From contig NZ_JAUKWQ010000002.1 of NCBI RefSeq assembly GCF_030504645.1, forward strand, positions 434,001 through 498,000: DNA of 64,000 nt, written 5' to 3'. A program made the translations under genes and the position numbers. How positions within the stretch are numbered: position 1 is the stretch's first letter; each line of letters starts with the position of its first letter. Positions 36,741-46,475 of this stretch are shown piece after piece. Origin of the DNA: Rhizobium oryzicola. Its GTDB lineage: Bacteria > Pseudomonadota > Alphaproteobacteria > Rhizobiales > Rhizobiaceae. The notes beneath the pieces are model-generated. The model saw only the letters and a list, made by a program, of their open reading frames with translations, did no database searches and was not told the DNA's origin.

Positions 36741-37445
36741 TCAATCAATGCTCAAACGGTAGCCGATGCCGCGCACGGTTTGAAGATAGACCGGATTTGC
36801 CGGATCGTCTTCGATTTTGCGGCGCAGGCGGTTGATCTGAACGTCGATGGTGCGTTCGCCCACTTCCGCGTCGTCGCCAATCAGTTCATGGCGCGGAATT
36901 GTGTCGCCAGCACGAAGCGCAAACAGAAGCATGATTTCCTGTTCGCGATCGGTCAGACGAATGGTCTCGGCGGCACGGCGCAGCTCTTTTCGCGTGATGG
37001 AGAAGGTGAACGGGCCGAACATCACCTGATCGATCTTGGGCGTGTCAGCCGATGCGCTGCGGCGCAGGATGTTGTTGATGCGCAGCACCAGTTCGCGCGG
37101 GTCGAAAGGCTTTGGCAGATAATCGTCCGCGCCCGCTTCCAGGCCCTCGATGCGGGAAGCGGCTTCTGCGCGCGCCGTCAGAAGGATGATGGGGATAGGG
37201 CGCTTTTCGCGCATGGAGCGCGTCAGGGAGATGCCGGTTTCGCCCGGCATCATCACGTCCAGAATGATCAGATCGAAATCAAGCCCTTCCAGCTTGCGCC
37301 GGGCCTCGGCTGCTTCGCTTGCGACCGTGACCCGGAACCCTTGCTCCATCAGGTAGCGGTGCAAAAGATCGCGTATTCGCGTGTCGTCATCCACCACCAG
37401 CAGGTGGGCCGCATCGTCAGAAAGGGACACTAAACTATTACCCAT
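36741..37445 (-). CDS. petR: OmpR-family response regulator, PetR-like
   Basis: A 234-residue regulator with a receiver domain (LLVVDDD, phospho-acceptor Asp63 in ILDVMMPG, Lys112 in PKPFDP) and a winged-helix DNA-binding domain (RLTDREQEIMLLF and VYLQTVRGIGYRL). In Rhodobacter capsulatus, PetR is encoded directly after the MarR-type gene petP and lies beside petABC. Here the MarR-type gene ends one base before the ATG, and petABC lies 24 kb away. The kinase gene follows. Confidence 0.85.
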   Translation of the reverse strand: MGNSLVSLSDDAAHLLVVDDDTRIRDLLHRYLMEQGFRVTVASEAAEARRKLEGLDFDLIILDVMMPGETGISLTRSMREKRPIPIILLTARAEAASRIEGLEAGADDYLPKPFDPRELVLRINNILRRSASADTPKIDQVMFGPFTFSITRKELRRAAETIRLTDREQEIMLLFALRAGDTIPRHELIGDDAEVGERTIDVQINRLRRKIEDDPANPVYLQTVRGIGYRLSID

Positions 37446-37446
37446 C

Positions 37447-37962
37447 TCACTCGACCTCGTTATCGACGGCTTCCAAACCCTCTGCTCGTCCGCGCATGGC
37501 GCGCAGAAAGGCTAAAACGCCCTCGCGCTGTTCCGCACTCAGATCCTGCATTGCATGTCCGATACGACGCGACTGCGGCTCCGACAGCGCCAGTGCCAGC
37601 TCTCGTCCCGCCAGTGTGGGGTAGAGCCTGCGCTGGCGGCGATCCTTGGCGCCGGCCATCTGCCTGATATAGCCGCTGTCGATCAGCTGTTTCAGCACGC
37701 GCGCCAGCGATTGCTTGGTGATTTGCAACGTATCCAGAAGGTCCGTCACCATCATGCCCGGATGCCGGCATACGAAATATACCACACGATGATGGGCGCG
37801 GCCCATGCTGATCTTGGAAAGGATGGCGTCGGGGTCGGATACGAAATCGCGATAGGCAAAGAACAGCAGCTCGATCGTCTCGAAGTCGATCTTGCTTTCA
37901 TCGACGGCAGGCATCGGCGGGTGAACCTTCTGTGCGGCTTTTCCTGTCGAACCCGGCGACAC
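37447..37962 (-). CDS. petP: MarR-family regulator, PetP-like
   Basis: A 171-residue protein with a winged helix-turn-helix (HPGMMVTDLLDTLQITKQSL, then YIRQMAGAKDRRQRRLYPT, the MarR wing) flanked by dimerisation helices. The GTG at 37960-37962 follows AAAGGAC. It is the first gene of a three-gene operon with petR and the sensor kinase, the same order as petP-petR of Rhodobacter. The name is an inference from that order and protein class. Confidence 0.75.
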   Translation of the reverse strand: MSPGSTGKAAQKVHPPMPAVDESKIDFETIELLFFAYRDFVSDPDAILSKISMGRAHHRVVYFVCRHPGMMVTDLLDTLQITKQSLARVLKQLIDSGYIRQMAGAKDRRQRRLYPTLAGRELALALSEPQSRRIGHAMQDLSAEQREGVLAFLRAMRGRAEGLEAVDNEVE

Positions 37963-38019
37963 CTGTTGTCCTTTCCCATGCGCGATGCCCCTCGGCGGAT
38001 GCCGGAATGGGAATCGAGA

Positions 38020-38034
38020 TGCAAATCATTCGCA
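38020..38034. promoter_or_regulatory. Fur/Mur-like 7-1-7 inverted repeat upstream of petP
   Basis: TGCAAAT-C-ATTCGCA is an inverted repeat of seven-base arms with one mismatch, 58 bp upstream of the petP start. It resembles Fur-family boxes of rhizobia (TGCAAAT-N-ATTTGCA type, from memory). It could tie this operon to iron or manganese status. The rest of the 313 bp gap (37963-38275) shows nothing else I can name. Confidence 0.3.
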
Positions 38035-38275
38035 TTTCGTGTTGCTGTTGATAAAGCGCGAAGCCATCCAACAATCAACCAATTAAAGGGATGGAGCTTG
38101 CGTCGTCCCCATCCAAGACTGTAAAGCCCAGGCGATACAGCATTGGGATGTCCAAATTCGGATCATGTGACAAGACTGGCACAATGCCCAGATGCTTTTG
38201 TCGACGCGCTTCGAATGCGGGAACCTTTTTGCGGAAGCGATCGTTGCGCGTTCAGAAATAGCCGGAGTGAATTCC

Positions 38276-38458
38276 ATGTATGTTCCTGAGATCACCGCCG
38301 AAACCGGTGTGACCATCGCTTCCCCGTCCAAGCACGCCCTGCGTCCGGTTCTGGTTGCCGTATTTTCCGTCAAGCTTGCCGTCGCAGCATTTTTGCTTGC
38401 GTCCGTTTCGCTGACGCCGCCCGTCACCACAGAAATCGGCTATCTCGCCAGCGAGTGA
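38276..38458 (+). CDS. small single-pass membrane protein
   Basis: A 60-residue frame with a polar N-terminus (MYVPEITAETGVTIASPSKH) and one hydrophobic helix (RPVLVAVFSVKLAVAAFLLASV). The ATG at 38276 follows GGAG at 38263-38266 with nine-base spacing. No family is recognised. It lies between divergent petP and the MBL hydrolase gene and may share the latter's transcript. Confidence 0.5.
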   Translation: MYVPEITAETGVTIASPSKHALRPVLVAVFSVKLAVAAFLLASVSLTPPVTTEIGYLASE

Positions 38459-38526
38459 TTTTTTCGCTGCGCTGCCGGTCGTTCGGCGCTATAGGGCAGA
38501 GAGACATTCCACCTTAGCGAGACATC

Positions 38527-39213
38527 ATGGGTAAGCTCCAGGCCGGCATTATTCCCGTTACGCCTTTCCAGCAGAACTGTACGCTGTTGTTCGATTCCGA
38601 CACGAAGCAAGGTGTCGTGATTGATCCGGGCGGGGATGTCGACACGATCGTCGGCGTGCTCGAAGAGCAGGGTATCACGCTCAAGGAAATCTGGATTACG
38701 CATGGCCATATCGACCATGCGGGCGGTGCTGATGAGCTTCGCGAACGTCTGGGCATTCCGGTGATCGGCCCGCACGAAGCAGATCAGCCGCTTCTGTCCG
38801 TTCTGGAAAGCCGGGCAGCGAGCTTTGGCGTGGAGATGAAGGCCCGCAATCTGGTGCCGGACCGCTTCCTGAACGAGGGTGAGACCGTCTCTTTCGGGGA
38901 GCACGTGTTCGAAGTGTATCACTGCCCGGGTCATGCGCCGGGCCACGTCATCTTCTTCAATCGCGCGATGAACTTTGCCCATCTGGGCGATGTGTTGTTC
39001 AACGGCTCCATCGGTCGCACCGATTTGCCGGGCGGCAACCACGAACAGCTGCTGGCTTCGATCCGCGACAAGGTTCTGCCGCTGGGCGATGATGTCGGCT
39101 TTCTCTGCGGCCACGGTCCTGGCAGCCGGATCGGCGACGAGCGCCGCAGCAATCCCTTCCTGGTGGGCATCGGCGCGCCCAAGCCTGCCGAACAACCTTC
39201 ACTGAACCAGTAA
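38527..39213 (+). CDS. metallo-beta-lactamase-fold hydrolase (glyoxalase II-like)
   Basis: A 228-residue enzyme with the metal-binding motif THGHIDHAGG (His59, His61, Asp63, His64), further ligands in CPGHAPGH and the aspartate of HLGDVLF, and a C-terminal GHGPGS histidine. These are the two-metal ligands of glyoxalase II-type hydrolases, but the protein lacks the C-terminal glutathione-binding domain of true GloB. A thioester or related substrate is likely. It converges with the cold-shock gene. Confidence 0.87.
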   Translation: MGKLQAGIIPVTPFQQNCTLLFDSDTKQGVVIDPGGDVDTIVGVLEEQGITLKEIWITHGHIDHAGGADELRERLGIPVIGPHEADQPLLSVLESRAASFGVEMKARNLVPDRFLNEGETVSFGEHVFEVYHCPGHAPGHVIFFNRAMNFAHLGDVLFNGSIGRTDLPGGNHEQLLASIRDKVLPLGDDVGFLCGHGPGSRIGDERRSNPFLVGIGAPKPAEQPSLNQ

Positions 39214-39233
39214 GTTACTGGAAGACGGCCAAG

Positions 39234-39257
39234 AAAAAACCCGGCATAACTGCCGGG
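39234..39257 (-). terminator. Rho-independent terminator of the cold-shock gene
   Basis: CCCGGCA (39240-39246) and TGCCGGG (39251-39257) pair around TAAC. On the reverse strand the stem is followed by six Ts, as expected for a terminator of the cold-shock gene at 39293. The plus strand has only CTT after the stem. Confidence 0.85.
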
Positions 39258-39292
39258 CTTCAACTGGATTAAAGAATAGCCGTGTCGAAGGA

Positions 39293-39508
39293 TCAGCCTG
39301 CGATCTGCAGATTGACGGCCTTCGGGCCCTTGCCACGACGATCCGGTTCCGTGTCGAAGCTTACTTTCTGATTTTCTGACAATCCGGACAGGCCGGAAGC
39401 CTGTACGGCAGAGATATGAACAAAGATATCGGCGCCGCCGTTGTCGGGCTTAATGAAGCCGAAGCCTTTGTCAGTGTTGAAGAATTTTACAGTGCCAGTC
39501 TCGGCCAT
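39293..39508 (-). CDS. cspA: cold-shock domain protein
   Basis: A 71-residue single-stranded nucleic-acid-binding protein with RNP1 KGFGFI and RNP2 DIFVHI on a five-stranded OB fold. It acts as an RNA chaperone. Rhizobia carry several paralogues, so the symbol denotes the family. A long noncoding stretch lies upstream (39509-39953), which suits the long regulatory leaders of cold-shock genes. Confidence 0.93.
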   Translation of the reverse strand: MAETGTVKFFNTDKGFGFIKPDNGGADIFVHISAVQASGLSGLSENQKVSFDTEPDRRGKGPKAVNLQIAG

Positions 39509-39953
39509 GCATCAGGTCCTTTTTCCTCTGTCCGTGTTCAGCGGCGGACAGCATCACGATATAGCCCACAAGGGGCGAGCGGCAGGCATTTCGAAGATGG
39601 AGGAAAGGGGCCCGTATTGCCGCGTGGGATGAAGAAAAGTCCTGACCGGTGCTGTTCCACGTTCCCCCGCTCGGAAGTTTTGGCGCTCCCGAAACGCTTC
39701 ATTATAGGTCTTCCCATGCTCGTAACTGCCCGAACATGCACAGAGTGCTGTGTTTATCGTAAATTGGCAAGAAAAAGTTTTTCGAGATGAAGGCCAAACA
39801 CCGAATGATTGTACGGAATCTGGGGATTACAAGGGTTTTGGATTGGCTTGCCACTGTGGATTGATTTAGGGCGCCCTTGTAGGCTGCACAGCGCAGTCGT
39901 GTTGTTTGAAGTGGCAATGTCGCAAATTGGCTAATTTGCGTCGCATGAATTGG
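39509..39953 (-). other. noncoding region upstream of the cold-shock gene
   Basis: This 445 bp stretch is less GC-rich than its surroundings, above all from 39740 to 39950. Open frames crossing it show no protein-like sequence. It probably contains the promoter and untranslated leader of the cold-shock gene. I could not identify a cold-box or fold it by hand with confidence. Confidence 0.4.
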
Positions 39954-40841
39954 CTATGCCGTGCGTCGTCGTGCGAGCCATTCCGGCACAAGTTCAACCA
40001 CGAGCATGGCCGCGAATATGAGGGCGCATCCGGCATATCCGGTAGGGGGCAGTTTTTCACCGAGCAGCAGGGCGCCCAGCAGGGCGCCGAACAAGGCTTC
40101 CGAGGATAGAAAGATGGCTGCTTGCGGTGCCGTGGTATAACGCTGGCCGATCACTTGCAGCACGAAGGCAAGCCCAGAGGAAATCAGGCCCACATAGAGC
40201 AGTTCCGCCGCCGCTGACCGGACGGCCTCGAAGCTGACAGGTTCGAGGAAAAGGCCGAAGGCCATGCTGAGAATGGCGCAGACGGCAAATTGCGTTGCCG
40301 AGAGTGCCAGAGGACGTCCGATGCGACCGACCCAGTAGCCAGCAAGTACAATCTGGATGCCCCAGAAGACGGCGCAGAGAATGCTCCAGAGATCTCCGGT
40401 GCTGAGGCGGGCAATATGGCCGCCGCTGAGCAGGAAAATGCCTCCGAGCGCCAGAGCACCACCGGGCCAGATGATCCAGTGCGGATATTTGCGCAGTGCC
40501 ACGACCGTGATGATCGGCACGAAGACCACATAGAGACCGGTGAGGAAACTGGAATTCGTGACGGTTGTGGTGAGCAAGCCGATCTGCTGCGTGATGGCGC
40601 CGGCAAAGAGCGCCATGCCCACGGTGACAAGCCCGATGAATTGGCGGCCGGTCAACTGTGCCTTGCTTTTGCGCGCTTCGAACATTGCAAAGGGCAGGAC
40701 CGCAAGCGCTGCAATGGCAAAGCGAATACCCACGAACCAGAAGGGACCTATGCGGTCCATGGCCGTTGCCTGTGCCACAAAGCCGCCGCCCCAGATTGCA
40801 GCGGCCAAAAGAAGCACGAGATTCGCCTGAGCGCGCGTCAT
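39954..40841 (-). CDS. EamA/DMT-superfamily transporter
   Basis: A 295-residue membrane protein of ten helices in two EamA repeats, with the typical first helix LVLLLAAAIWGGGFVAQATAM and the second-repeat segment GLISSGLAFVLQVIGQRYT...AAIFLSSEALF. Such proteins export amino acids, drugs or metabolites; the substrate is unknown. The ATG at 40839-40841 was chosen over a TTG two codons upstream. The gene ends close to the low-GC leader of the cold-shock gene. Confidence 0.87.
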   Translation of the reverse strand: MTRAQANLVLLLAAAIWGGGFVAQATAMDRIGPFWFVGIRFAIAALAVLPFAMFEARKSKAQLTGRQFIGLVTVGMALFAGAITQQIGLLTTTVTNSSFLTGLYVVFVPIITVVALRKYPHWIIWPGGALALGGIFLLSGGHIARLSTGDLWSILCAVFWGIQIVLAGYWVGRIGRPLALSATQFAVCAILSMAFGLFLEPVSFEAVRSAAAELLYVGLISSGLAFVLQVIGQRYTTAPQAAIFLSSEALFGALLGALLLGEKLPPTGYAGCALIFAAMLVVELVPEWLARRRTA

Positions 40842-40944
40842 GATCAATCCTGTTTCGGGAGGTGCTGGGCGTGCCGATGCGTCAGATACGACGAGGCTGA
40901 CCTAACAGGAGTTTTTCAGCGCTTCAAGGGATAATGACCTCTTG

Positions 40945-41262
40945 TCAGTTCTGTTCGTGCAGTCGATCCTGCTGCGCTTTTGAAGAAGGGCGGAAACTGA
41001 GGCGCCATAGCCCGGCGGCGGCGATGGAGAAGACGATAATAATTGCGCTGAAGATGGCGCGGCTATCGGCCGTCGGCGCCTGCAGCAGCAATTGGGGGGT
41101 AACAACTTGGCTCAGTGTCGCTGTTTCGGCGGCGCTCGCGGTGTTCACCAGGACGAGCGTCGTGATCAGGCAAGCAGCCAATGTGGTGGCCGCAACCCAG
41201 AGGCTGGAGCGGGTTCTGTGCCTGCGAATTCTAGCCGATGCCTTCTCGTCGTCCACGAACAT
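40945..41262 (-). CDS. small two-helix membrane protein
   Basis: A 105-residue protein with an N-terminal basic segment, one hydrophobic helix (about 22-42, SLWVAATTLAACLITTLVLV) and a second (about 68-86). The ATG follows GAGAGG nine bases away. I do not recognise a family. The overlapping plus-strand frame at 40934 is cysteine- and serine-rich and looks like a shadow. The gene may be real but rests on its start signal and hydrophobic pattern. Confidence 0.5.
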   Translation of the reverse strand: MFVDDEKASARIRRHRTRSSLWVAATTLAACLITTLVLVNTASAAETATLSQVVTPQLLLQAPTADSRAIFSAIIIVFSIAAAGLWRLSFRPSSKAQQDRLHEQN

Positions 41263-42772
<1,510 letters not shown>

Positions 42773-42794
42773 GCAGATCGTTTTATTCGCATTG

Positions 42795-42822
42795 AAGGGC
42801 TCGCCGAAAGGCGGGCCCTTTT
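42795..42822 (+). terminator. Rho-independent terminator of aatA
   Basis: AAGGGCTCGCC (42795-42805) pairs with GGCGGGCCCTT (42810-42820), including one G-U pair, around a GAAA loop, followed by TT. It lies between convergent aatA and chaA. Confidence 0.8.
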
Positions 42823-42834
42823 CTATTGAAGGCT

Positions 42835-43938
42835 CTAAAGCCCCAGCACGGTCAGCATCAGGAAGGTGGCAAACAGCACGAAATGCGTCATGCCTTCGAT
42901 GGCATTCGTTTCGCCATCGTTGAGGTTTATCGCTGCGGCGATCAGTGTGATCGCCACCATCACTGTTTGCACCGGCGACATGGCCATGACGAAGGGCTGG
43001 CCGCTGTAGAGCGCAATCGCCTCCATGACCGGGACGGTCAGGATGACGGTCGAGAGCGAGGCGCCCATGGCGATGTTGACGACCGACTGCATGCGGTTGC
43101 GCAATGCGGCCCGCAGCGCCGTCAGAATTTCGGGTGCTGCGGAAATCGCGGCGACAATCACCGCCATCAGGGCGGGCGGCGAGCCGGTGCCTTCCAGGCC
43201 GGTATCTATGAAGGCGGACATGTATTCCGCGAGCACGCCGATGAGCACCACGCCGATCAGGATAATGACGATCGAGACGGTGGTATTGTCCTTTGCCGGC
43301 TCTTCATCCTGGGCGCCGTAAACGCTTGGCGCGGTGCTCTTGGGTTTTGGATAGCTGTAGCTGAAGAAGTAGCTGTGTGGGCCGACCTGCATGCGCAGGA
43401 AGAGGCCGTAGAGCGCCACCATGGCAAGAATCGTGAAGGCGGAATAATAATGCCACTTCGCCTCGGGGATGAATTCCGGAACGATCATGGAAATGCCCAT
43501 GGCCGTCAGGATCATCACCCCATAGGTCTTTCCGGAATTGTCGTTGTAGGGCTGCTCGCCATGCCTCAAGCCGCCGAGCAGGGCAGCGAGACCCAGGATG
43601 CCGTTGATATCCAGCATGACGGCGGAATAGATCGTGTCGCGCACCAGCGTGGGCGAGTCCGCATGGCTCATCAGGATCGCCAGGATGATCACCTCGACGG
43701 CAACCGCCGAGAGGGTGAGGATCATGGTGCCATAGGGATCGCCGACCTTATGCGCCAGAACCTCCGCATGGTGGGCAACGCGCGTGGAGGCCAGCACGAT
43801 CACGGCAATCAATAGGACGGCAGCCATGAGCGCAACTGTCTGGCCGGAAGCAATCAGACTGTGTTCCGCAAAATGGAAGCCAATGGCCGCCACAGCCGAC
43901 AGCAGAAGGAACTTTTCCTGTTTGATGAGAGATGTCAT
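42835..43938 (-). CDS. chaA: calcium/proton antiporter
   Basis: A 367-residue CaCA-superfamily transporter of about eleven helices. It has the two alpha repeats with acidic ion-binding residues: GDPYGTMILTLSAVAVEVIIL and AAISAAPEILTALRAAL. A cytoplasmic loop rich in Lys, Pro and Asp divides the halves. ChaA-type proteins export Ca2+ (and in E. coli Na+ or K+) in exchange for protons across the inner membrane. The start MTSLIKQEKF fits family length. Confidence 0.88.
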   Translation of the reverse strand: MTSLIKQEKFLLLSAVAAIGFHFAEHSLIASGQTVALMAAVLLIAVIVLASTRVAHHAEVLAHKVGDPYGTMILTLSAVAVEVIILAILMSHADSPTLVRDTIYSAVMLDINGILGLAALLGGLRHGEQPYNDNSGKTYGVMILTAMGISMIVPEFIPEAKWHYYSAFTILAMVALYGLFLRMQVGPHSYFFSYSYPKPKSTAPSVYGAQDEEPAKDNTTVSIVIILIGVVLIGVLAEYMSAFIDTGLEGTGSPPALMAVIVAAISAAPEILTALRAALRNRMQSVVNIAMGASLSTVILTVPVMEAIALYSGQPFVMAMSPVQTVMVAITLIAAAINLNDGETNAIEGMTHFVLFATFLMLTVLGL

Positions 43939-44091
43939 GCTGTCCCGTGCGCCCTTGACCTATAGGCTGCAACTTAATGCGATGGTTTATCCTATCAAGT
44001 GCAGTGGATACGGCGCATGGAACCAGAGGCGGGTTTTCGACTTCCCCGATCTCCGGGCAACCCGCCCGTGTGATGAGCAGGAGGATGGCTG

Positions 44092-44352
44092 ATGGCCAAG
44101 GTGGTTTACAAGATCGTGCAGCATGATGGCGGCTGGGCTTACAAGCTCGGCGATGTCTATTCCGAAACCTTCGCAACGCATGACACTGCGCTGGAGGCTG
44201 CCCGGATCGTGGCGGCGGAACAGCAGGTCGGCGGCGATTCCGAAGAAATCAGCTGGCAGGATGAAAAGGGCATCTGGCACATCGAATACAGCGATGGCGG
44301 TGATCGGCCGGAGGCGGATGTCGAGGACACGGCCGGGACGGCTGGGCGATAG
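44092..44352 (+). CDS. DUF2188-domain protein
   Basis: An 86-residue soluble protein with the DUF2188 pattern: VVYKIVQHDGGWAYKLGDVYSETFATHDTALEAAR, that is H-x-GGW, then F-x-T and A-x-x-A-A. A short acidic tail follows. The ATG lies just after a GGAGGATGG sequence. The family is widespread in bacteria and has no known function. It is divergent from chaA. Confidence 0.78.
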   Translation: MAKVVYKIVQHDGGWAYKLGDVYSETFATHDTALEAARIVAAEQQVGGDSEEISWQDEKGIWHIEYSDGGDRPEADVEDTAGTAGR

Positions 44353-44397
44353 TTGCCAAGCACAGGCTGGGGGCTAGCGGAGTTTCGAGACTTGAGT

Positions 44398-44425
44398 CCC
44401 CTCTCCCCGCCAGCGGGGAGAAGGG
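44398..44425. repeat. short REP-like palindrome
   Basis: CTCCCCGC (44403-44410) and GCGGGGAG (44413-44420) form a tight stem, with further partial pairing outside (CCCCT against AAGGG). It lies between two convergent genes. The sequence type recurs in rhizobial intergenic regions and differs from the 45 bp arms elsewhere in this window. It may serve as a bidirectional terminator. Confidence 0.6.
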
Positions 44426-44444
44426 AAATGCACAACGTCTGCCC

Positions 44445-45494
44445 TCAATTTGTCTGTCGGGACATCTCTGCCTGCCGCTTGGCTTCGGCCTTGCGGGCTT
44501 CCGCCTCGATGACACTTTGCGGCTTCTTGCCGAGGATCTTGCGCGATCCCTTGTAGGAAAAGGGCTGGACCAACTGACCAATGAAGTTATCGGCCACGCG
44601 GCCGGTAATGCCGATCTTGGTGGTGGGTTCGCGTGGCGGGTTGAAATAGGTTCCGAGAAGCTGGTCCCAGACCACAAGGTTCTCGCCATAATTGGTATTG
44701 CCTTCCGCCAGATCCAGCGAATGGTGCCAGCGGTGCAGGCGCGGCGTGCTGAAGATATAATCCAGGAAGCCGGTGCGCACATCGATGTTGCAATGGGTGA
44801 GAAGCCCGATAAAGGCTGTCACCGCGCCGATCCAGAGAAACACCGGCAGCGGTGCCCCGAGAAGATAGAGCGGAATCTGGCTGAGCGCGATCTTGAAACC
44901 GGAATCGATGAAGTGGAAGCGCCCGGTATTGACGACCCACAGTCGTCCCACGCTGTGATGCAGCGCGTGGAAGCGCCACATGTAAAGGTTCTCATGGGCG
45001 AAGCGATGGGCGAGATAGAGGCCGAGTTCCGCAGTAACAAGACCGAGAACCACCTGAGCGAACATCGGTAGCTGATCCGGCCAGACATGAAATATGCCGC
45101 TGGTCAGCGGCTGCACCAGCGTAGCGACGCCCATGGGCAAGGATGCGCTGATGGCAGCCAGAATCTGCACCGCCCCCTTACTCAGCATCGTATGGGCCAC
45201 GTCGTTGAAGGTTTCACCGTCACGGGCGAGCCATGTCTTTTCGAAAGGCATCAGCCGCTCGGCCAGCGCAATACCGGCGATCACTGTCAGATAGGTGACG
45301 TTGAACCAGAACAGCGGCGCGGACGACTGGAATGCGAAATGAGCGCCGATCAATCCACCGATGAAAAAAAGTGGCCAAAGGGTACGGGAAGCGAAAGCGT
45401 AGAGCACCTGAAGCCTCGGTTCAGAAGTTGGAAACACCTGCTGTATAGCTGGCCGATGAGAGTCGCGTCTATGCCCTTCCAGCTTCTGTGACAT
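44445..45494 (-). CDS. sterol desaturase / fatty acid hydroxylase family protein
   Basis: About 349 residues with four or more membrane helices and the diiron histidine boxes of the family: HRFAHE, HALHHS, then HRWHHS. Members oxidise lipids such as sterols, hopanoids, carotenoids or ornithine lipids; the substrate is not evident. The C-terminal 30 residues are rich in Lys, Glu and Arg. The ATG at 45492-45494 lies inside the 3' end of the LysR gene (26 bp overlap), so the two are probably co-transcribed. Confidence 0.82.
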   Translation of the reverse strand: MSQKLEGHRRDSHRPAIQQVFPTSEPRLQVLYAFASRTLWPLFFIGGLIGAHFAFQSSAPLFWFNVTYLTVIAGIALAERLMPFEKTWLARDGETFNDVAHTMLSKGAVQILAAISASLPMGVATLVQPLTSGIFHVWPDQLPMFAQVVLGLVTAELGLYLAHRFAHENLYMWRFHALHHSVGRLWVVNTGRFHFIDSGFKIALSQIPLYLLGAPLPVFLWIGAVTAFIGLLTHCNIDVRTGFLDYIFSTPRLHRWHHSLDLAEGNTNYGENLVVWDQLLGTYFNPPREPTTKIGITGRVADNFIGQLVQPFSYKGSRKILGKKPQSVIEAEARKAEAKRQAEMSRQTN

Positions 45495-46386
45495 AGTCTC
45501 GCAAACCTGTGACAAGGGCATCGAACGTGGCCCGACAGCGCGGCGCTGTCTTCAGGTCTTCATGCATGGCGACCCAGGTGGGCAAAGGAAAGCGAAATTC
45601 CGGCAGCAGGCGCTGAAGGGTTGGCGCCCGCCGCGCAAGCTGTACCTGACAGATGCCGATGCCAAGGCCCGCGCGGATCGCCGTCAGCTGACCGAGGTTA
45701 CTGTCTGTCCGGTAGCTCCACTCAATATCGTCCAGAGAAGGAAAGTCGGGCATGAGACTTTGCATGTCCTTGGCCGTGGACCGGATGAAGGCTGTCTTGC
45801 GGTCGAAACCGATCATGCTGTGCTGCGCCAGGTCTGCGAGATTTTGTGGCGTGCCGAACCGCTCCAGATAATCCGGATGGGCATGCAGGCCCAATTCTAT
45901 CTCGCCCACATGCCGCGCCACCAAGGCGTCCTGGGCGGGGCGGGTCATGCGCACGGCAATATCTGCTTCCCGCCGCAGAAGATCTTCAACTGAATCGGAG
46001 AGGGAGAGCTCGATGGTGAGATCAGGATAGTCCCACTGCAGATGCCGAAGGATTTGCGGCAACACCTCGACGCCAATGATTTCGCTGGCGGTGATGCGGA
46101 CCACGCCTTCTACCCGGTCTGCGCGTCCCGAGAGTTGACGCATGAGTGACGCCGAGGTGGCTGCCAGGGTTTCGGCGAAAGGCAAAAGGGCGCGGGCGGT
46201 ATCGGTTGGCAGCAATCCCTGCTGGGAGCGGGTGAAAAGACTGCGGCCAAGCTGAACTTCCAGCTCGTCAATGTGCCGTCCTACGGTCGGCTGGGTCAGA
46301 CCTACCTCCCGCGCGGCGGCTGAAAGGGAACCTTTCCGCATGACGGCCAGGAAGGTTCGATAAAGGTTCCAGTCCGGCTCATTCAT
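45469..46386 (-). CDS. LysR-family transcriptional regulator
   Basis: A 305-residue regulator with an N-terminal helix-turn-helix (SLSAAAREVGLTQPTVGRHI) and a type 2 periplasmic-fold effector domain. It is divergent from the NAD-dependent epimerase gene at 46476, with an 89 bp gap that contains two direct repeats. That is the usual layout for a LysR protein controlling its neighbour and itself. It may also be linked to the downstream sterol-desaturase gene, which it overlaps. The effector is unknown. Confidence 0.88.
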   Translation of the reverse strand: MNEPDWNLYRTFLAVMRKGSLSAAAREVGLTQPTVGRHIDELEVQLGRSLFTRSQQGLLPTDTARALLPFAETLAATSASLMRQLSGRADRVEGVVRITASEIIGVEVLPQILRHLQWDYPDLTIELSLSDSVEDLLRREADIAVRMTRPAQDALVARHVGEIELGLHAHPDYLERFGTPQNLADLAQHSMIGFDRKTAFIRSTAKDMQSLMPDFPSLDDIEWSYRTDSNLGQLTAIRAGLGIGICQVQLARRAPTLQRLLPEFRFPLPTWVAMHEDLKTAPRCRATFDALVTGLRDYVTEAGRA

Positions 46387-46427
46387 TTTTGTATAGATGC
46401 TTCACGGTTTTCCGCAATTTTGTATAG
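46387..46427. promoter_or_regulatory. direct repeats in the LysR/epimerase control region
   Basis: TTTTGTATAG occurs at 46387-46396 and again at 46418-46427. The 31 bp spacing is about three helical turns, so both copies face the same side of the DNA. The first copy abuts the LysR start codon. They are good candidates for LysR binding sites or for -10 elements. Confidence 0.4.
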
Positions 46428-46475
46428 TCTGAATTGGGCGGATACTCCAGCCATCGAAGCCAAGGAGATCAGGCC

